Source: Chitinophaga qingshengii
Lineage (GTDB): Bacteria > Bacteroidota > Bacteroidia > Chitinophagales > Chitinophagaceae
Direction of reading: 5' to 3'
Length of the DNA stretch: 64,000 nucleotides
NCBI RefSeq assembly: GCF_014529935.1
Contig: NZ_JACVFC010000001.1
Coordinates: 3,472,001 to 3,536,000, forward strand
A program made the translations under genes and the position numbers. Shown here piece after piece: positions 7,248 through 15,712 of the stretch (the first letter of the stretch is position 1; every line of letters begins with the position of its first letter). The notes beneath the pieces were generated by a model. The model had not been told where the DNA came from. It saw nothing but the letters and a program-made list of their open reading frames with translations, and made no database searches.

Positions 7248-8540
7248 TTAATCGTATTTCTTCTTGATAAACCACCTATCGCTCAGGGTAAAGCCCAGCG
7301 ACAACCGGTAGATATTTTCTTTCAGGGCGGTATTGTTATTACCACGGTGGGCTACATCAAAGGCAACATTGACCATGCTATACTGGTTGGAGTAAGGCAT
7401 ACGGCGTACCGGTAAACCCGCGCCTACTGTAAAGCCCATGATATTCATGTTCTGACCACCGAGCTTCAGGTAATCCAGTCCGTAATAAGCACCCAGGCGA
7501 TAAGCCACACGGTTCCAGTAACCGCTGAGTGCCGTTGCATTGGGTACAAACTGGCCACCGATAGCGAGTTTCCAGGCATTCTGGAGGGAATCCGGCTGGT
7601 CATATTTTCTGAAATTGCTCCACTGGGTAGTGTTGAAGTCCATACCGATCTGCCATTTATCCAGCTTACGCAGCATAAAACCGGCGCCCAGTTCCTGCGG
7701 GTATATGACGGTACCCTTAGGCCCTTTCTCGGATTTAACCGAGTCGAGCGAGGAAAAGTCGTTGGTGGATGCATTGTATACCAGGCTTTCGCTCAGGTTT
7801 TCCTGGCGCACCGACATATTCTGTTGCAGGCTTCCGGAAGCGCCCAGTGTCAGGTCCATCTCTTTGGTGAGTTTGGCTTTGTACTGTACACCTACTTTGT
7901 AAAAGAAGCTGCTATAGCTGATACGTGTCATGTGGCGGGACGCATTGATATCCGTTACCGGGTAAATGACACGGGTATTGTTCTCAATATTACCGAACAG
8001 GTAACCCAGGTTTACACCGATGCTGAAATTACCGATGCCCACACCGGTACCCGCATATAATTGGTATAAACCGCCACTGCCCTGGTAACGGCTGGCTACC
8101 GGCAGTTTCAGGGTATCAAAAAAGATCTTGTCCTGCGACTCCTGGATGTTGTAGGATACCCTGGTTACGGGTCTCAAGCCCAGGTTGATGCCCCATTTTT
8201 TGCGGACAGGGATGCCTATCTGCAAATAGGAGAGGGTACCAAAGCCGGAGTTGAAGCTGGCGTTTTTGTCGGAGATAGACCGGGAGCCCGCTTCCACCCC
8301 TACATCGAAAGTAGTGAGCAGCAGATTGGAATAGCTGGCCGGATTGATAAAGTTAACGGATGTAGGATCACCATACGCCTGTGATACGCCACCCATACCA
8401 CGGTTGACCGTATTCTGGTTGTTGTTCAGATCGCCTAAACCGTAACGCGAGTAAGGTGAATTATCCTGTGCTGTAGCATTATTTGCCACCAGGAAAAATC
8501 CAACCAGGAAGCAAAGAATACTGACTTTAGTCCAATGCAT
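7248..8540 (-). CDS. Outer-membrane beta-barrel protein upstream of lptC
   Basis: A 430-residue protein with signal peptide (cleavage after NATAQ). The mature protein begins DNSPYSRYGLGDL, a conserved start in a Bacteroidota family of predicted outer-membrane proteins commonly encoded beside lptC. The body is an alternating-hydrophobic beta-barrel pattern ending LSLGFTLSDRWF. FadL/OmpP1-like folds start with a comparable N-terminal segment, but substrate and role are unknown. Operonic with lptC. An 8541-8760 gap upstream holds its leader, and no other feature was seen there. Confidence 0.82.
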   Translation of the reverse strand: MHWTKVSILCFLVGFFLVANNATAQDNSPYSRYGLGDLNNNQNTVNRGMGGVSQAYGDPTSVNFINPASYSNLLLTTFDVGVEAGSRSISDKNASFNSGFGTLSYLQIGIPVRKKWGINLGLRPVTRVSYNIQESQDKIFFDTLKLPVASRYQGSGGLYQLYAGTGVGIGNFSIGVNLGYLFGNIENNTRVIYPVTDINASRHMTRISYSSFFYKVGVQYKAKLTKEMDLTLGASGSLQQNMSVRQENLSESLVYNASTNDFSSLDSVKSEKGPKGTVIYPQELGAGFMLRKLDKWQIGMDFNTTQWSNFRKYDQPDSLQNAWKLAIGGQFVPNATALSGYWNRVAYRLGAYYGLDYLKLGGQNMNIMGFTVGAGLPVRRMPYSNQYSMVNVAFDVAHRGNNNTALKENIYRLSLGFTLSDRWFIKKKYD

Positions 8541-8760
8541 TTCGTATCAGAATTGAGTTTAAACCCTTGTCCAGTGAAAATTATGGGTCTGCAAATATCT
8601 ACTTTTTAAGGCGGGAAGCAAAAAAAACCAAAATCCGCCCTGTTAAAAGCGCGTTAAAGTTGACAATCCCGAACGCCGAAAGCCTTTACTGGCCGTCATC
8701 TCCCAACAAAAATATATTTTTTTATCAATATCTTATGAGGTGTTTTTACCATCAAAAAGT

Positions 8761-9396
8761 TTACAGGTCTTCTGCAGAAAGATTCCTGAAATGACCATTG
8801 AGCTTTACCCGCTCTTTGAGCCGCTCCATTTCCGCCATCATCGGAATTACCTTGTGAAGATGACGTTTCAGGTATTCCAGTCGCTGTACTTCATAAAACA
8901 GGTGCAACAACTCGTACTCTTCCGTAAGTGACAACCCGGCGTGGTGAGCCAGGTCATAAGCTGTGAGCCGGGCATCTTCCCGTGGAAATTTTTTATGTAC
9001 CTGGAGAATGGCGTGCAGCTCGCGGATACCGTGGAGGACTTCCTCCAGCAGGCGCATATTGCTCCCCTCATGGTTTTCCGGGTAATTGACAATAGCACCG
9101 GCATATAATTTATCAGGGATGGAGCCAATATGCTCCAGTGTCCTGAATACACTGGTTCCCCGTGTAATCAGGTCCATTTCCCCGTTATCATATAATTTTT
9201 CCACTCTTTCTATGGTTACCAGGGTTCCGTATTCCATTATTTTTTTGTCGATTACCGCCGGAATGCCAAAAGGCTTATTTTCGGCCACGCATTCCCGGGT
9301 TAATTGTTTATACCGGGGTTCAAATACGTGGAGATTCAGCTGTTCTCCCGGATATACCACAATACCAAGGGGAAATATGGAGATAAAATTTGTCAT
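8761..9396 (-). CDS. LON substrate-binding domain protein
   Basis: A 211-residue protein consisting of the Lon N-terminal (LAN/PF02190) domain alone. It opens ISIFPLGIVVYPGEQLNLHVFEPRY, here split as FPLGIVVYPGE and LHVFEPRY, the family signature, and ends in a helical bundle. It lacks the AAA+ and Ser-Lys protease domains, so it is not a protease. Stand-alone LON-domain proteins are proposed adaptors or substrate binders, without a settled function. Monocistronic and divergent from the glycosyltransferase gene. Confidence 0.9.
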   Translation of the reverse strand: MTNFISIFPLGIVVYPGEQLNLHVFEPRYKQLTRECVAENKPFGIPAVIDKKIMEYGTLVTIERVEKLYDNGEMDLITRGTSVFRTLEHIGSIPDKLYAGAIVNYPENHEGSNMRLLEEVLHGIRELHAILQVHKKFPREDARLTAYDLAHHAGLSLTEEYELLHLFYEVQRLEYLKRHLHKVIPMMAEMERLKERVKLNGHFRNLSAEDL

Positions 9397-9535
9397 CTTG
9401 CAGATCGGCGTTTAGACTAAAGATAAAAAAAACGGGCCGCATAAAGGGCGCATAATCCGCTTATTAGCCTGTCATTATGCATATATTAAATAAAAGGAAT
9501 ACCTTTATAGATAACATTATTACTCATTCGCAGAC

Positions 9536-10354
9536 ATGTTAGCAACTACATCCACGATATCGTTGTTGATTTCTACCTATAATTGGCCAGCAGCCCTTGC
9601 CTTATGTCTGAATAGTATCAAATCACAGACAATATTACCCAATGAGGTAATTATTGCTGATGATGGTTCCCGGGAAGACACCAGGGAATTGATTAACAGC
9701 ATCAGAAAAGATTTTCCGGTGCCACTTATTCATGTATGGCAGGAAGACAAAGGGTTTCGATTGGCACAGATCAGGAACAAGGGAATCGCACAATCCACTT
9801 CCGACTATATTATCCAGATTGACGGCGATCTTATACTGGATAAACACTTCGTGGAAGACCACCGGCACCTGGCTGAACCCGGCTATTTTATTACCGGCAG
9901 CAGGGCCCTTCTCTCTTCAAATGTTACCAATCAGTTGCTACAGGCGCATGAGGTCAATATTAACTACCGCGCTACGCCGTTCAGCCATCTGTTCAACGCT
10001 TTACGTTTTCCGGCCCTCAGCCGCTTTCTTTCCAAACGTTATAAAGTAGGTGGCAGACATAAATATTATGTTAAAGGTTGTAACATGTCCTTCTGGAAAA
10101 AAGACCTGCTCACCGTCAACGGATACGATGAAAACTTCACCGGCTGGGGAATGGAGGATAATGATATTGCGGTGAGGTTGTTAAATGCCGGTGTCCGGAA
10201 AAAATTTATCAAGATGGGGGGTGTAGCCTATCACCTCTATCACCGGGAGAACTCCCGTGGTAAACACCAGGAAAACATGATCCTGGTAAAAGCCGCTGTT
10301 AGCAGTAAAAAAATCAAAGCAGACAAAGGTATCCTGGAATACCTGATCAACTAA
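9536..10354 (+). CDS. Family 2 glycosyltransferase
   Basis: A 272-residue GT-A glycosyltransferase with no membrane helix. The N-terminal GT2 domain has SLLISTYNWPAAL, IIADDGS and the metal-binding DGD in IQIDGDLIL. The C-terminal part has the galactosyltransferase-type motif GWGMEDNDIAVRL (acceptor/catalytic E-D-N-D). Such proteins in Bacteroidota add sugars to surface glycans, but donor and acceptor cannot be told here. It is 11 bp upstream of meaB and probably co-transcribed. Confidence 0.9.
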   Translation: MLATTSTISLLISTYNWPAALALCLNSIKSQTILPNEVIIADDGSREDTRELINSIRKDFPVPLIHVWQEDKGFRLAQIRNKGIAQSTSDYIIQIDGDLILDKHFVEDHRHLAEPGYFITGSRALLSSNVTNQLLQAHEVNINYRATPFSHLFNALRFPALSRFLSKRYKVGGRHKYYVKGCNMSFWKKDLLTVNGYDENFTGWGMEDNDIAVRLLNAGVRKKFIKMGGVAYHLYHRENSRGKHQENMILVKAAVSSKKIKADKGILEYLIN

Positions 10355-10365
10355 AGATATTGTGC

Positions 10366-11274
10366 ATGTACCAGCAATATATGGATGGACTTTTGCGTGG
10401 AGAGATCAAAGCGCTGGCCCGCTGTATTTCCCTTGTGGAAAATGAAGCGACCGGCTATGAGTCCCTGCTGGAACAGCTACCCAACAACAGTCAAACGAAA
10501 GTAGTGGGTATCACGGGTCCACCCGGCGCCGGTAAAAGCACCCTGGTCAATGCACTGATCACCCACCTGCTGGCCGCCGGCCAGAAAGTAGCCATTATTG
10601 CTGTAGATCCTTCTTCTCCTTTTAATTTCGGCGCCTTGCTGGGCGACAGGATCCGGATGGCGCAACATTTCGGCGATCCCAACGTGTATATCCGGTCCAT
10701 GGCCAGTCGCGGTGCACTCGGCGGCCTTAGTCCTAAAATCATTGAAGTCAGCGATCTGATTAAAGCCGCCGGTTTTGATTATCTCTTCATTGAAACGGTA
10801 GGAGTAGGGCAGAGCGAAGTGGAAATTGCCGGTATCGCCGACACCACCATCGTAGTGGTAGTCCCTGAAGCAGGCGATGAAATTCAAACCATGAAAGCCG
10901 GATTGATGGAGATCGCAGATATTTTTGTGGTCAATAAAGCAGATCGTGACAACGCCGATAGCTTTGTTAAAAACCTGCGATTGCTGGCCCATAGCAAACA
11001 ACAGGAACATTGGGAAATACCTGTTCTCAAATCCATTGCTACCCAACAGGAAGGGATAAACGAAATTACCGCCGCTATTGAACGGCATCACCAGGCCATA
11101 CAACATCAGCACCAGCGCCATTCCATCCTGCTTGCAGAAAAAGCCTATCAGCTGATACAATACCGGCGTATGCACGACATCAGCAAAAAAACGTTGCAGG
11201 CAGAAATTACCGCACAGATGGCGCAACAATCATTTAACCTGTACCGGTATGTTGCAGAAAAGGCAGGTCGTTAA
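10366..11274 (+). CDS. meaB: Methylmalonyl-CoA mutase-associated G-protein MeaB
   Basis: G3E-family GTPase (302 residues) that guards B12-dependent methylmalonyl-CoA mutase, gating adenosylcobalamin loading and rescuing inactive enzyme. The P-loop GPPGAGKST is at about residues 47-55, switch/Walker B elements are in VDPSSP and FIETVGVGQSE, and the base-specificity motif is NKAD. A dimerising C-terminal helix follows. A TTG at 10360 could add two residues; the ATG at 10366 is preferred. No mutase subunit gene (mutA/mutB) is in this window, so meaB is unlinked from its client. Confidence 0.95.
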   Translation: MYQQYMDGLLRGEIKALARCISLVENEATGYESLLEQLPNNSQTKVVGITGPPGAGKSTLVNALITHLLAAGQKVAIIAVDPSSPFNFGALLGDRIRMAQHFGDPNVYIRSMASRGALGGLSPKIIEVSDLIKAAGFDYLFIETVGVGQSEVEIAGIADTTIVVVVPEAGDEIQTMKAGLMEIADIFVVNKADRDNADSFVKNLRLLAHSKQQEHWEIPVLKSIATQQEGINEITAAIERHHQAIQHQHQRHSILLAEKAYQLIQYRRMHDISKKTLQAEITAQMAQQSFNLYRYVAEKAGR

Positions 11275-11281
11275 ATTTTAT

Positions 11282-11429
11282 TATCTTTGTCCCATGCGGA
11301 CAACTACATTCGGCATATCCATCGCTTACGCAGTGTTCAACTACGGCCTCTGACCCTGAGGCTGCGGGCATCTTGTTGTCTCCACTTTCCCGTATTCAAT
11401 TTTATTTCTCACGTATAAATCTGGTTATT
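11282..11429 (+). promoter_or_regulatory. Promoter and structured leader of the SMR gene
   Basis: A consensus -7 box TATCTTTG (11282-11289) is followed by about 140 nt before the SMR start. The leader could encode a 19-residue peptide (11294-11353, ATG to TGA) whose ATG lies at the predicted transcription start. The peptide stop lies in the loop of a 7-bp hairpin (CGGCCTC with GAGGCTG). An outer pairing GACAAC with GTTGTC would close a larger domain. This fits an attenuator or riboswitch. The known guanidine riboswitch consensus was not recognised. Confidence 0.45.
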
Positions 11430-11756
11430 ATGGCTTGGTTATTCCTGCTTATTGGCGGACTATTTGAAGTTGGCTTTACGATTTCTCTGAAGTATTCTGA
11501 GAATTTTTCTAAGCTGTGGCCTTCTGTCAGCTTTTTTATCTGTATTTCGCTCAGTTTCTTTTTCCTGAATAAAGCGATCAATAGCGGTTTGCCGATTGGC
11601 ACCTCTTACGCCGTGTGGACAGGCATTGGGGCAGCCGGTACCGCCATTGCAGGCATGATCTTTTTTAAAGAGCCTTTTGCGATGTGGCGTATATTCTTCC
11701 TGATTATGCTGATCGGATCTATTGCAGGCCTGAAGGCCGTATCCGGAGGAGAGTAA
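11430..11756 (+). CDS. SMR family exporter, Gdx/SugE-like
   Basis: A 108-residue small multidrug resistance protein with four membrane helices, working as an antiparallel dimer in the inner membrane. The essential Glu is residue 13 (GGLFEVGF). The Gdx/SugE-type motifs SLKYSENF and SYAVWTGIGA are present, which places it in the guanidinium-exporter branch rather than the EmrE branch; this is family inference. The ORF is open from 11373, but the ATG at 11430 (MAWLFLLIGG) gives the normal length. The structured leader upstream suggests ligand- or translation-dependent control. Confidence 0.92.
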   Translation: MAWLFLLIGGLFEVGFTISLKYSENFSKLWPSVSFFICISLSFFFLNKAINSGLPIGTSYAVWTGIGAAGTAIAGMIFFKEPFAMWRIFFLIMLIGSIAGLKAVSGGE

Positions 11757-11766
11757 CTTTATTTGG

Positions 11767-11796
11767 CAAGGCGCCCGTATCAGGCGGCGCGCCTTG
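11767..11796. terminator. Shared terminator of SMR and ClC genes
   Basis: CAAGGCGC (11767-11774) pairs with GCGCCTTG (11789-11796), followed by TTTT on the plus strand. It overlaps the last codons of the convergent ClC gene. Confidence 0.6.
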
Positions 11797-13048
11797 TTTT
11801 AATCAAAGGCCATGACACCATAAAAGCCACCATAGCTGCTCCCGATACCGGCAGCACCGCCGGCAGGCAGTGTGTCAGCTCCAGCATGAGTACAATGGCT
11901 GTCAGCCAGGCCCTGGTAACGCCGGCAAATAACGCCCCCATTCCTATTAAAGCAGCCATCACCGGATTGATGATAATACCAGGGCATATCAATTGAGCGG
12001 CCACCGCCAGTAACAAGCCGATGGCGCCTCCCATAATCAACAGGGGCGTGATCGTTGTACCGGTATTATTGCCCGCCGTAAAAAACAGCCACGCTATCAG
12101 TTTCACAAAACCAGCCACAAACAAGAGTTGCAGCGTTACATGCGCCTGCAGGATATTACTTCCATATACCTGTCCGTTACCCAGACTTTCCGGCGCCAGG
12201 TAGCCCAATATACCTACGGGTACCGCCGCCAGCAGCAACCACCACGGGTTACGTCGCCGGAGCCGCTCCGCTACCAGCATAAGGCCACGGGAGGCGCGGA
12301 TCACCAGTACCGCTATCAGGCCGATGAGCAGTCCCAGTACCAGGTATACACCGAAAGCCGGTCCATTCAAAGCCGGACCGGTCCCCATTACAAAAAAAGG
12401 TTCCGTGTTGTGTGAAAAGAAATGTGCCAGTCCGCCTACCGCGATGCCCGCCAGCACAGGCAGGAGGGTGGCCAGCGACCAGCTGCTGAGCCATAATTCC
12501 AGCGCCAGCAGCAACGCCGATACCGGCGCCCCAAAATACCAGGCTACACCGGCAGCAGCGCCGGCTACCAGTAGCAGTTGCGCTTCTGCAGTGGAAATAC
12601 GCAATTTTTGCTGGTCCTGCTGCGCAAAAGCCCCGGCTGTCAGCATAACAGGAGCTTCCATGCCTACCGGTGCGCCGGTGCCGATATTAATCGCCAGCGC
12701 CGGTAGTTTCCAGGCGGGAATATTTTGCCGCGAAAGCCATAAGGACAAGGCGGCGCCTATGACCGGGATGAACAGTAGCAGGATACCCGCTTCACTGTCT
12801 ACCGGGTTGCTGCTTGCGCCCGACAATTCCCCGAAAAAGGCCAGGGCGGTGATATAGCGTACCAGCCAGGTGAGCAGCATACCGAAGCCCACCGTTAGAA
12901 TACCGGCAGCAGTAGCCAGGGCTGTCAGGTAGCCGATACGTCGGAAATGGCCCCCGCCGGGGATGGTTTCAAAATTTTCTTTGCTTCCGGATAGTACAGA
13001 GTGGATACCAAGACCGTTTTTATATAAGAATGTCAGGATGTTTTTCAT
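11780..13048 (-). CDS. ClC-type chloride channel/transporter
   Basis: A 422-residue membrane protein of the ClC family with about ten helices. Visible family elements are the gating-Glu loop (APVGMEAP, for GxExP), FGAPVSALLLALEL and the TTITPLLIMGGAIG region (for GxFxP). The first selectivity motif GSGIP is not evident, so this is a divergent ClC and its ion preference is uncertain. Bacterial ClC proteins are mostly H+/Cl- antiporters or fluoride exporters. There is no CBS domain. Convergent with the SMR gene. Confidence 0.85.
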   Translation of the reverse strand: MKNILTFLYKNGLGIHSVLSGSKENFETIPGGGHFRRIGYLTALATAAGILTVGFGMLLTWLVRYITALAFFGELSGASSNPVDSEAGILLLFIPVIGAALSLWLSRQNIPAWKLPALAINIGTGAPVGMEAPVMLTAGAFAQQDQQKLRISTAEAQLLLVAGAAAGVAWYFGAPVSALLLALELWLSSWSLATLLPVLAGIAVGGLAHFFSHNTEPFFVMGTGPALNGPAFGVYLVLGLLIGLIAVLVIRASRGLMLVAERLRRRNPWWLLLAAVPVGILGYLAPESLGNGQVYGSNILQAHVTLQLLFVAGFVKLIAWLFFTAGNNTGTTITPLLIMGGAIGLLLAVAAQLICPGIIINPVMAALIGMGALFAGVTRAWLTAIVLMLELTHCLPAVLPVSGAAMVAFMVSWPLIKTRRAA

Positions 13049-13170
13049 TTCGGCAGTTAAAAATACCTGGTTAACAGGAAATCAAAGCTATACAGTTCAT
13101 CCGAAAATCTCAAATAATTCAAAGTCCTATATCTGCTCGAACAGATTGGTATACTGCAAATAAAAAAAAG

Positions 13171-13221
13171 TTGCTGCAATTGCATAAAATTGCATTTAAA
13201 TAGGATTCCTTACTATATTTG
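13171..13221 (+). promoter_or_regulatory. Protoglobin promoter with TGCAATTGCA palindrome
   Basis: A -7 box TATATTTG (13214-13221) has a TTG at 13190-13192, 21 nt upstream, a good Bacteroidota promoter. Overlapping the -33 region are a perfect palindrome TGCAATTGCA and a further ATTGCA half-site, a likely regulator binding site. Confidence 0.5.
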
Positions 13222-13267
13222 CACACGACCATCATCTAATTGCAGCAGTTCAAAACGTTTGTACGAT

Positions 13268-13846
13268 ATGATTAACGCAGCTGAACGGTCATCCCTGATT
13301 CCAGCACCCCAAAGCACGTCTGTTGATGCACAGGTATTGATTAAGATCAAACGCATGATGTTGTTCACGCATGAAGATGAACAATATCTGACGATGGCGG
13401 GAGCCATATTGGCACCTCATGCAGAGGAGATATTGAACCGCTGGTATGAGGGTATTGTGCGTAACAATTACCTGGCTCATTATTTCACCAGTAGTGGCGC
13501 CCCGGACCTGGATTACCTCAACGATCTCCGTCCTCATTTCAAAGCGTGGATTATGGCCTTATGTAACCGTCATGACAGTCATCGCTGGTGGGAATTTGAG
13601 GAGCGTATTGCCCGGCAGTTGCAGCTCAGAAATGTTCCGCTGGATGATTTACATCCTTTGTCGCCGGTGTATTTGCGGTACATGACAACTTTCGTATTTC
13701 CGGTAAGTGAAGCTGGCCGTTTTTTTATCAACGGTGCAGGATATAACGAAGCAGAAGCAGCGGCCATGCATCAGGCGTGGTTTAAGGCTGTGAGCCTGAG
13801 TGCCCTGTTATGGATTTATCCTGATGACCGGCCGGCGCCCTTTTAG
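13268..13846 (+). CDS. Protoglobin-domain protein
   Basis: A 192-residue soluble protein matching the protoglobin (globin-sensor) fold: an N-terminal pre-helix, then FTHEDEQYLTMAGAIL, HAEEILNRWYEGI and RPHFKAWIMALCNR, the heme-contacting helices. Protoglobins bind O2, CO and NO. No output domain is attached, so this is a stand-alone heme protein. The ORF is open from 13190, but translation from 13268 follows the promoter at 13214-13221. It is 27 bp upstream of a DUF2024 gene and is followed by a Cys-rich MarR regulator, hinting at gas or redox sensing. Confidence 0.82.
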   Translation: MINAAERSSLIPAPQSTSVDAQVLIKIKRMMLFTHEDEQYLTMAGAILAPHAEEILNRWYEGIVRNNYLAHYFTSSGAPDLDYLNDLRPHFKAWIMALCNRHDSHRWWEFEERIARQLQLRNVPLDDLHPLSPVYLRYMTTFVFPVSEAGRFFINGAGYNEAEAAAMHQAWFKAVSLSALLWIYPDDRPAPF

Positions 13847-13873
13847 ATAACCATTATTGCCCCAAACTATTTT

Positions 13874-14134
13874 ATGGAAGTAGCCGTATACAAGGCATAT
13901 GCGAAAAAGAGAGCAGGAGGGTTTCTGCACTTCGACATTATTGTGCCTACCGAAACCGCTTTTACCGCTGTATTGGCCTATGGCAGCGCTTTTTTACAGG
14001 GCCGGCTATCCGAAAATGTTCCTGTTACCGGCAGAGATTGCCGGTTTTGTTATATCACTGAAATCCTTCCACGCTGGGCGCCGGCGATCGCCAACCGGGG
14101 ATATTATATTCATGAATCCCAAGGATGTCACTAA
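13874..14134 (+). CDS. DUF2024 family protein
   Basis: An 86-residue protein matching DUF2024: MEVAVYKAYAKK, FLHFDIIVP, the CRFC motif, ITEILPRWAPAI and the C-terminal GYYIHESQGC. The family is small, conserved and uncharacterised; the paired Cys suggest metal or redox chemistry. An overlapping ORF in another frame (13899-14180) has no family match. It is in tight tandem with the protoglobin gene. Confidence 0.8.
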   Translation: MEVAVYKAYAKKRAGGFLHFDIIVPTETAFTAVLAYGSAFLQGRLSENVPVTGRDCRFCYITEILPRWAPAIANRGYYIHESQGCH

Positions 14135-14198
14135 TATGCTATTTACAAGCCGCCTTTATTATTGTACCTTGCCCCGCTAATTAAGGACAGTAGTAACT

Positions 14199-14807
14199 AT
14201 GGGGAAAGTTTCCACATTCAGCCCCGCGCAGCAGGCAGAAAACACACCAAGCAAAATTGTGGTTGCCCTTGAGCGCTTATCAGAGGCTTTCAGGGTGCTC
14301 CTTTGGCAGGAGGCCACACAATATGGGTTGAGTCCCATACAGATTCAGGTACTGACGTTCCTGCTCCATTATCCGGAAGAGCAACGGACAGTGACCTCGT
14401 TAGCGTTGTATTTCAACATGACAAAAGCCACCATCAGCGACGCTGTGAAATCGCTGGAACAAAAGAACTACCTGGTAAGAAAGCCGAGCCAAACGGATAC
14501 CAGGAGCCATTCCCTACACCTGTTGAAGGAAGGACGCGCTATCGCCAAAAAGGTGGAGCACTTCGCCGCTCCTATGCAGGAAGCCGTAGCAGCCAGTCCT
14601 GTAAAGGAACAAGGCGTACTGCTCGAACAACTGATGCAGCTGATTTACCAGCTTAACCAACAGGAGGTGATTACGCACCAGCCGATGTGCTTTAATTGCG
14701 AGCACTTTGCCGCCGGCAAACGTGGGAATTATTGCAACGCGCTGGGAATCACCCTGAAGCAGGGTAGCCTGCGGGTAGATTGCCCGGTATTTGAAGCCGC
14801 AGAATAG
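14199..14807 (+). CDS. MarR-type regulator with C-terminal four-cysteine extension
   Basis: A 202-residue regulator. The winged-helix MarR domain (about 20-150) has LSPIQIQVLTFL and the recognition helix SLALYFNMTKATISDAVKSLEQ, read here as two parts, with wing residues RKPSQTDTRS. Beyond it is a 40-residue tail with Cys at about 164, 167, 179 and 195 (C-x2-C-x11-C-x15-C). Four spaced Cys suggest a metal or Fe-S site, unusual for MarR proteins. Adjacent to protoglobin and DUF2024 genes. Targets and signal are unknown; a redox, oxygen or NO signal is inference. Confidence 0.88.
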   Translation: MGKVSTFSPAQQAENTPSKIVVALERLSEAFRVLLWQEATQYGLSPIQIQVLTFLLHYPEEQRTVTSLALYFNMTKATISDAVKSLEQKNYLVRKPSQTDTRSHSLHLLKEGRAIAKKVEHFAAPMQEAVAASPVKEQGVLLEQLMQLIYQLNQQEVITHQPMCFNCEHFAAGKRGNYCNALGITLKQGSLRVDCPVFEAAE

Positions 14808-14910
14808 GCCAACAACTTAGCTTGTCCGGTGTGAGTGTTTTGTTGTATGTTTTAGAGAGATGCAGACCATTTTTCCGTTCTTCAGCAGAACGCTCCCCCG
14901 GGGAGCCTTG

Positions 14911-15387
14911 TCAGGGTTGTATACGTGCCAACTGTAATGTCATTTCATTATCTCCGGCAACAAACCCCAGTTTTTCGTAGAGCTGACGTCCATCCTTGCT
15001 GGCATGCAAGCTCAGTTTACCCGTGTTACGATCCTTTGCCTCTATCATCAGCCTTTCCATTAAGGCTCTGGCTATGCCTTGCCCACGATAAACGGGCAAC
15101 GTATATACATTGAGGATATAGGCCACCTGGCCATCAAGATTGTGATAAAGAGGAGGCTGGTTATAAAAAACGATGCCGGCGCTGGCCACTACCTGGCCAT
15201 TATCTTCCGCCAATAAGTTAACAAAATCGCCCTTGGGAAGGTGTTCCCGGAGGTAAACAGCTATTTTTTCCTGTAACAGCGCGTCGCGGGAAGTATCTGC
15301 CTGCGGATATATTTCGTTCAGAAACCGGAGCCGTAGCGCTACCAGCTGAGTAATATCATGGATGTTCGCCTTTCGATAGGTGATCAT
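14911..15387 (-). CDS. GNAT family N-acetyltransferase
   Basis: A 158-residue acyl-CoA-dependent N-acetyltransferase. Motif A, the acetyl-CoA pyrophosphate loop, is visible as YRGQGIARALME, preceded by the beta-4 strand AYILNVYTLP and followed by LYEKLGFVAGD (motif B). The substrate cannot be predicted. It is divergent in function from the cytochrome oxidase genes that follow and lies downstream of them on the same strand with a 44-bp gap, so read-through is possible. Confidence 0.9.
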   Translation of the reverse strand: MITYRKANIHDITQLVALRLRFLNEIYPQADTSRDALLQEKIAVYLREHLPKGDFVNLLAEDNGQVVASAGIVFYNQPPLYHNLDGQVAYILNVYTLPVYRGQGIARALMERLMIEAKDRNTGKLSLHASKDGRQLYEKLGFVAGDNEMTLQLARIQP

Positions 15388-15431
15388 AGCGAATATATAA
15401 ATAGGGTTAAAACAAGGCTGTGGAAGCTATA

Positions 15432-15650
15432 TCAGGAGGCTTCCCGGTTGCTTTTCCACCAGCGGAAAGCCAGCAGACCGATGATCGCCAGCGGTGTAAA
15501 CGCCAGCATCAGGATACCATTGTTCAATCCCTTCGCAGGGCCTTCTCCCAACTGTTGCGCTGTTTTGGTACAAAGCGAGCATTGTGCCAGCAACGGTGAG
15601 CTCATCACTGTCAGTATTACGGTCAGCAGCAACAAATACAGCTTATTCAT
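15432..15650 (-). CDS. Small CxxC membrane protein of the cox cluster
   Basis: A 72-residue protein with an N-terminal signal or membrane helix, then a CSLC pair at Cys24 and Cys27, a short polar stretch (AQQLGEGPAKGLNNG) and a C-terminal helix (LMLAFTPLAIIGLLAF) with a basic end. Similar small proteins recur at the end of Bacteroidota oxidase operons but have no assigned role. The exported CxxC could handle copper or thiols during CuA/CuB assembly; this is inference from position. Confidence 0.7.
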   Translation of the reverse strand: MNKLYLLLLTVILTVMSSPLLAQCSLCTKTAQQLGEGPAKGLNNGILMLAFTPLAIIGLLAFRWWKSNREAS

Positions 15651-15712
15651 ATCATCATCATTTAATCCAGCAAAATTAGGTCATCTAACGGAAAATCATC
15701 TTCGGAAATATA

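Noticed and set aside
11294..11429. Guanidine-I, -II or -III riboswitch before the SMR gene
   Set aside because: I could not find the conserved ykkC or paired ACGR-loop hallmarks; only a generic structured leader is claimed.
13899..14180. 93-codon ORF overlapping the DUF2024 gene
   Set aside because: The other frame (13874-14134) matches DUF2024 along its whole length.
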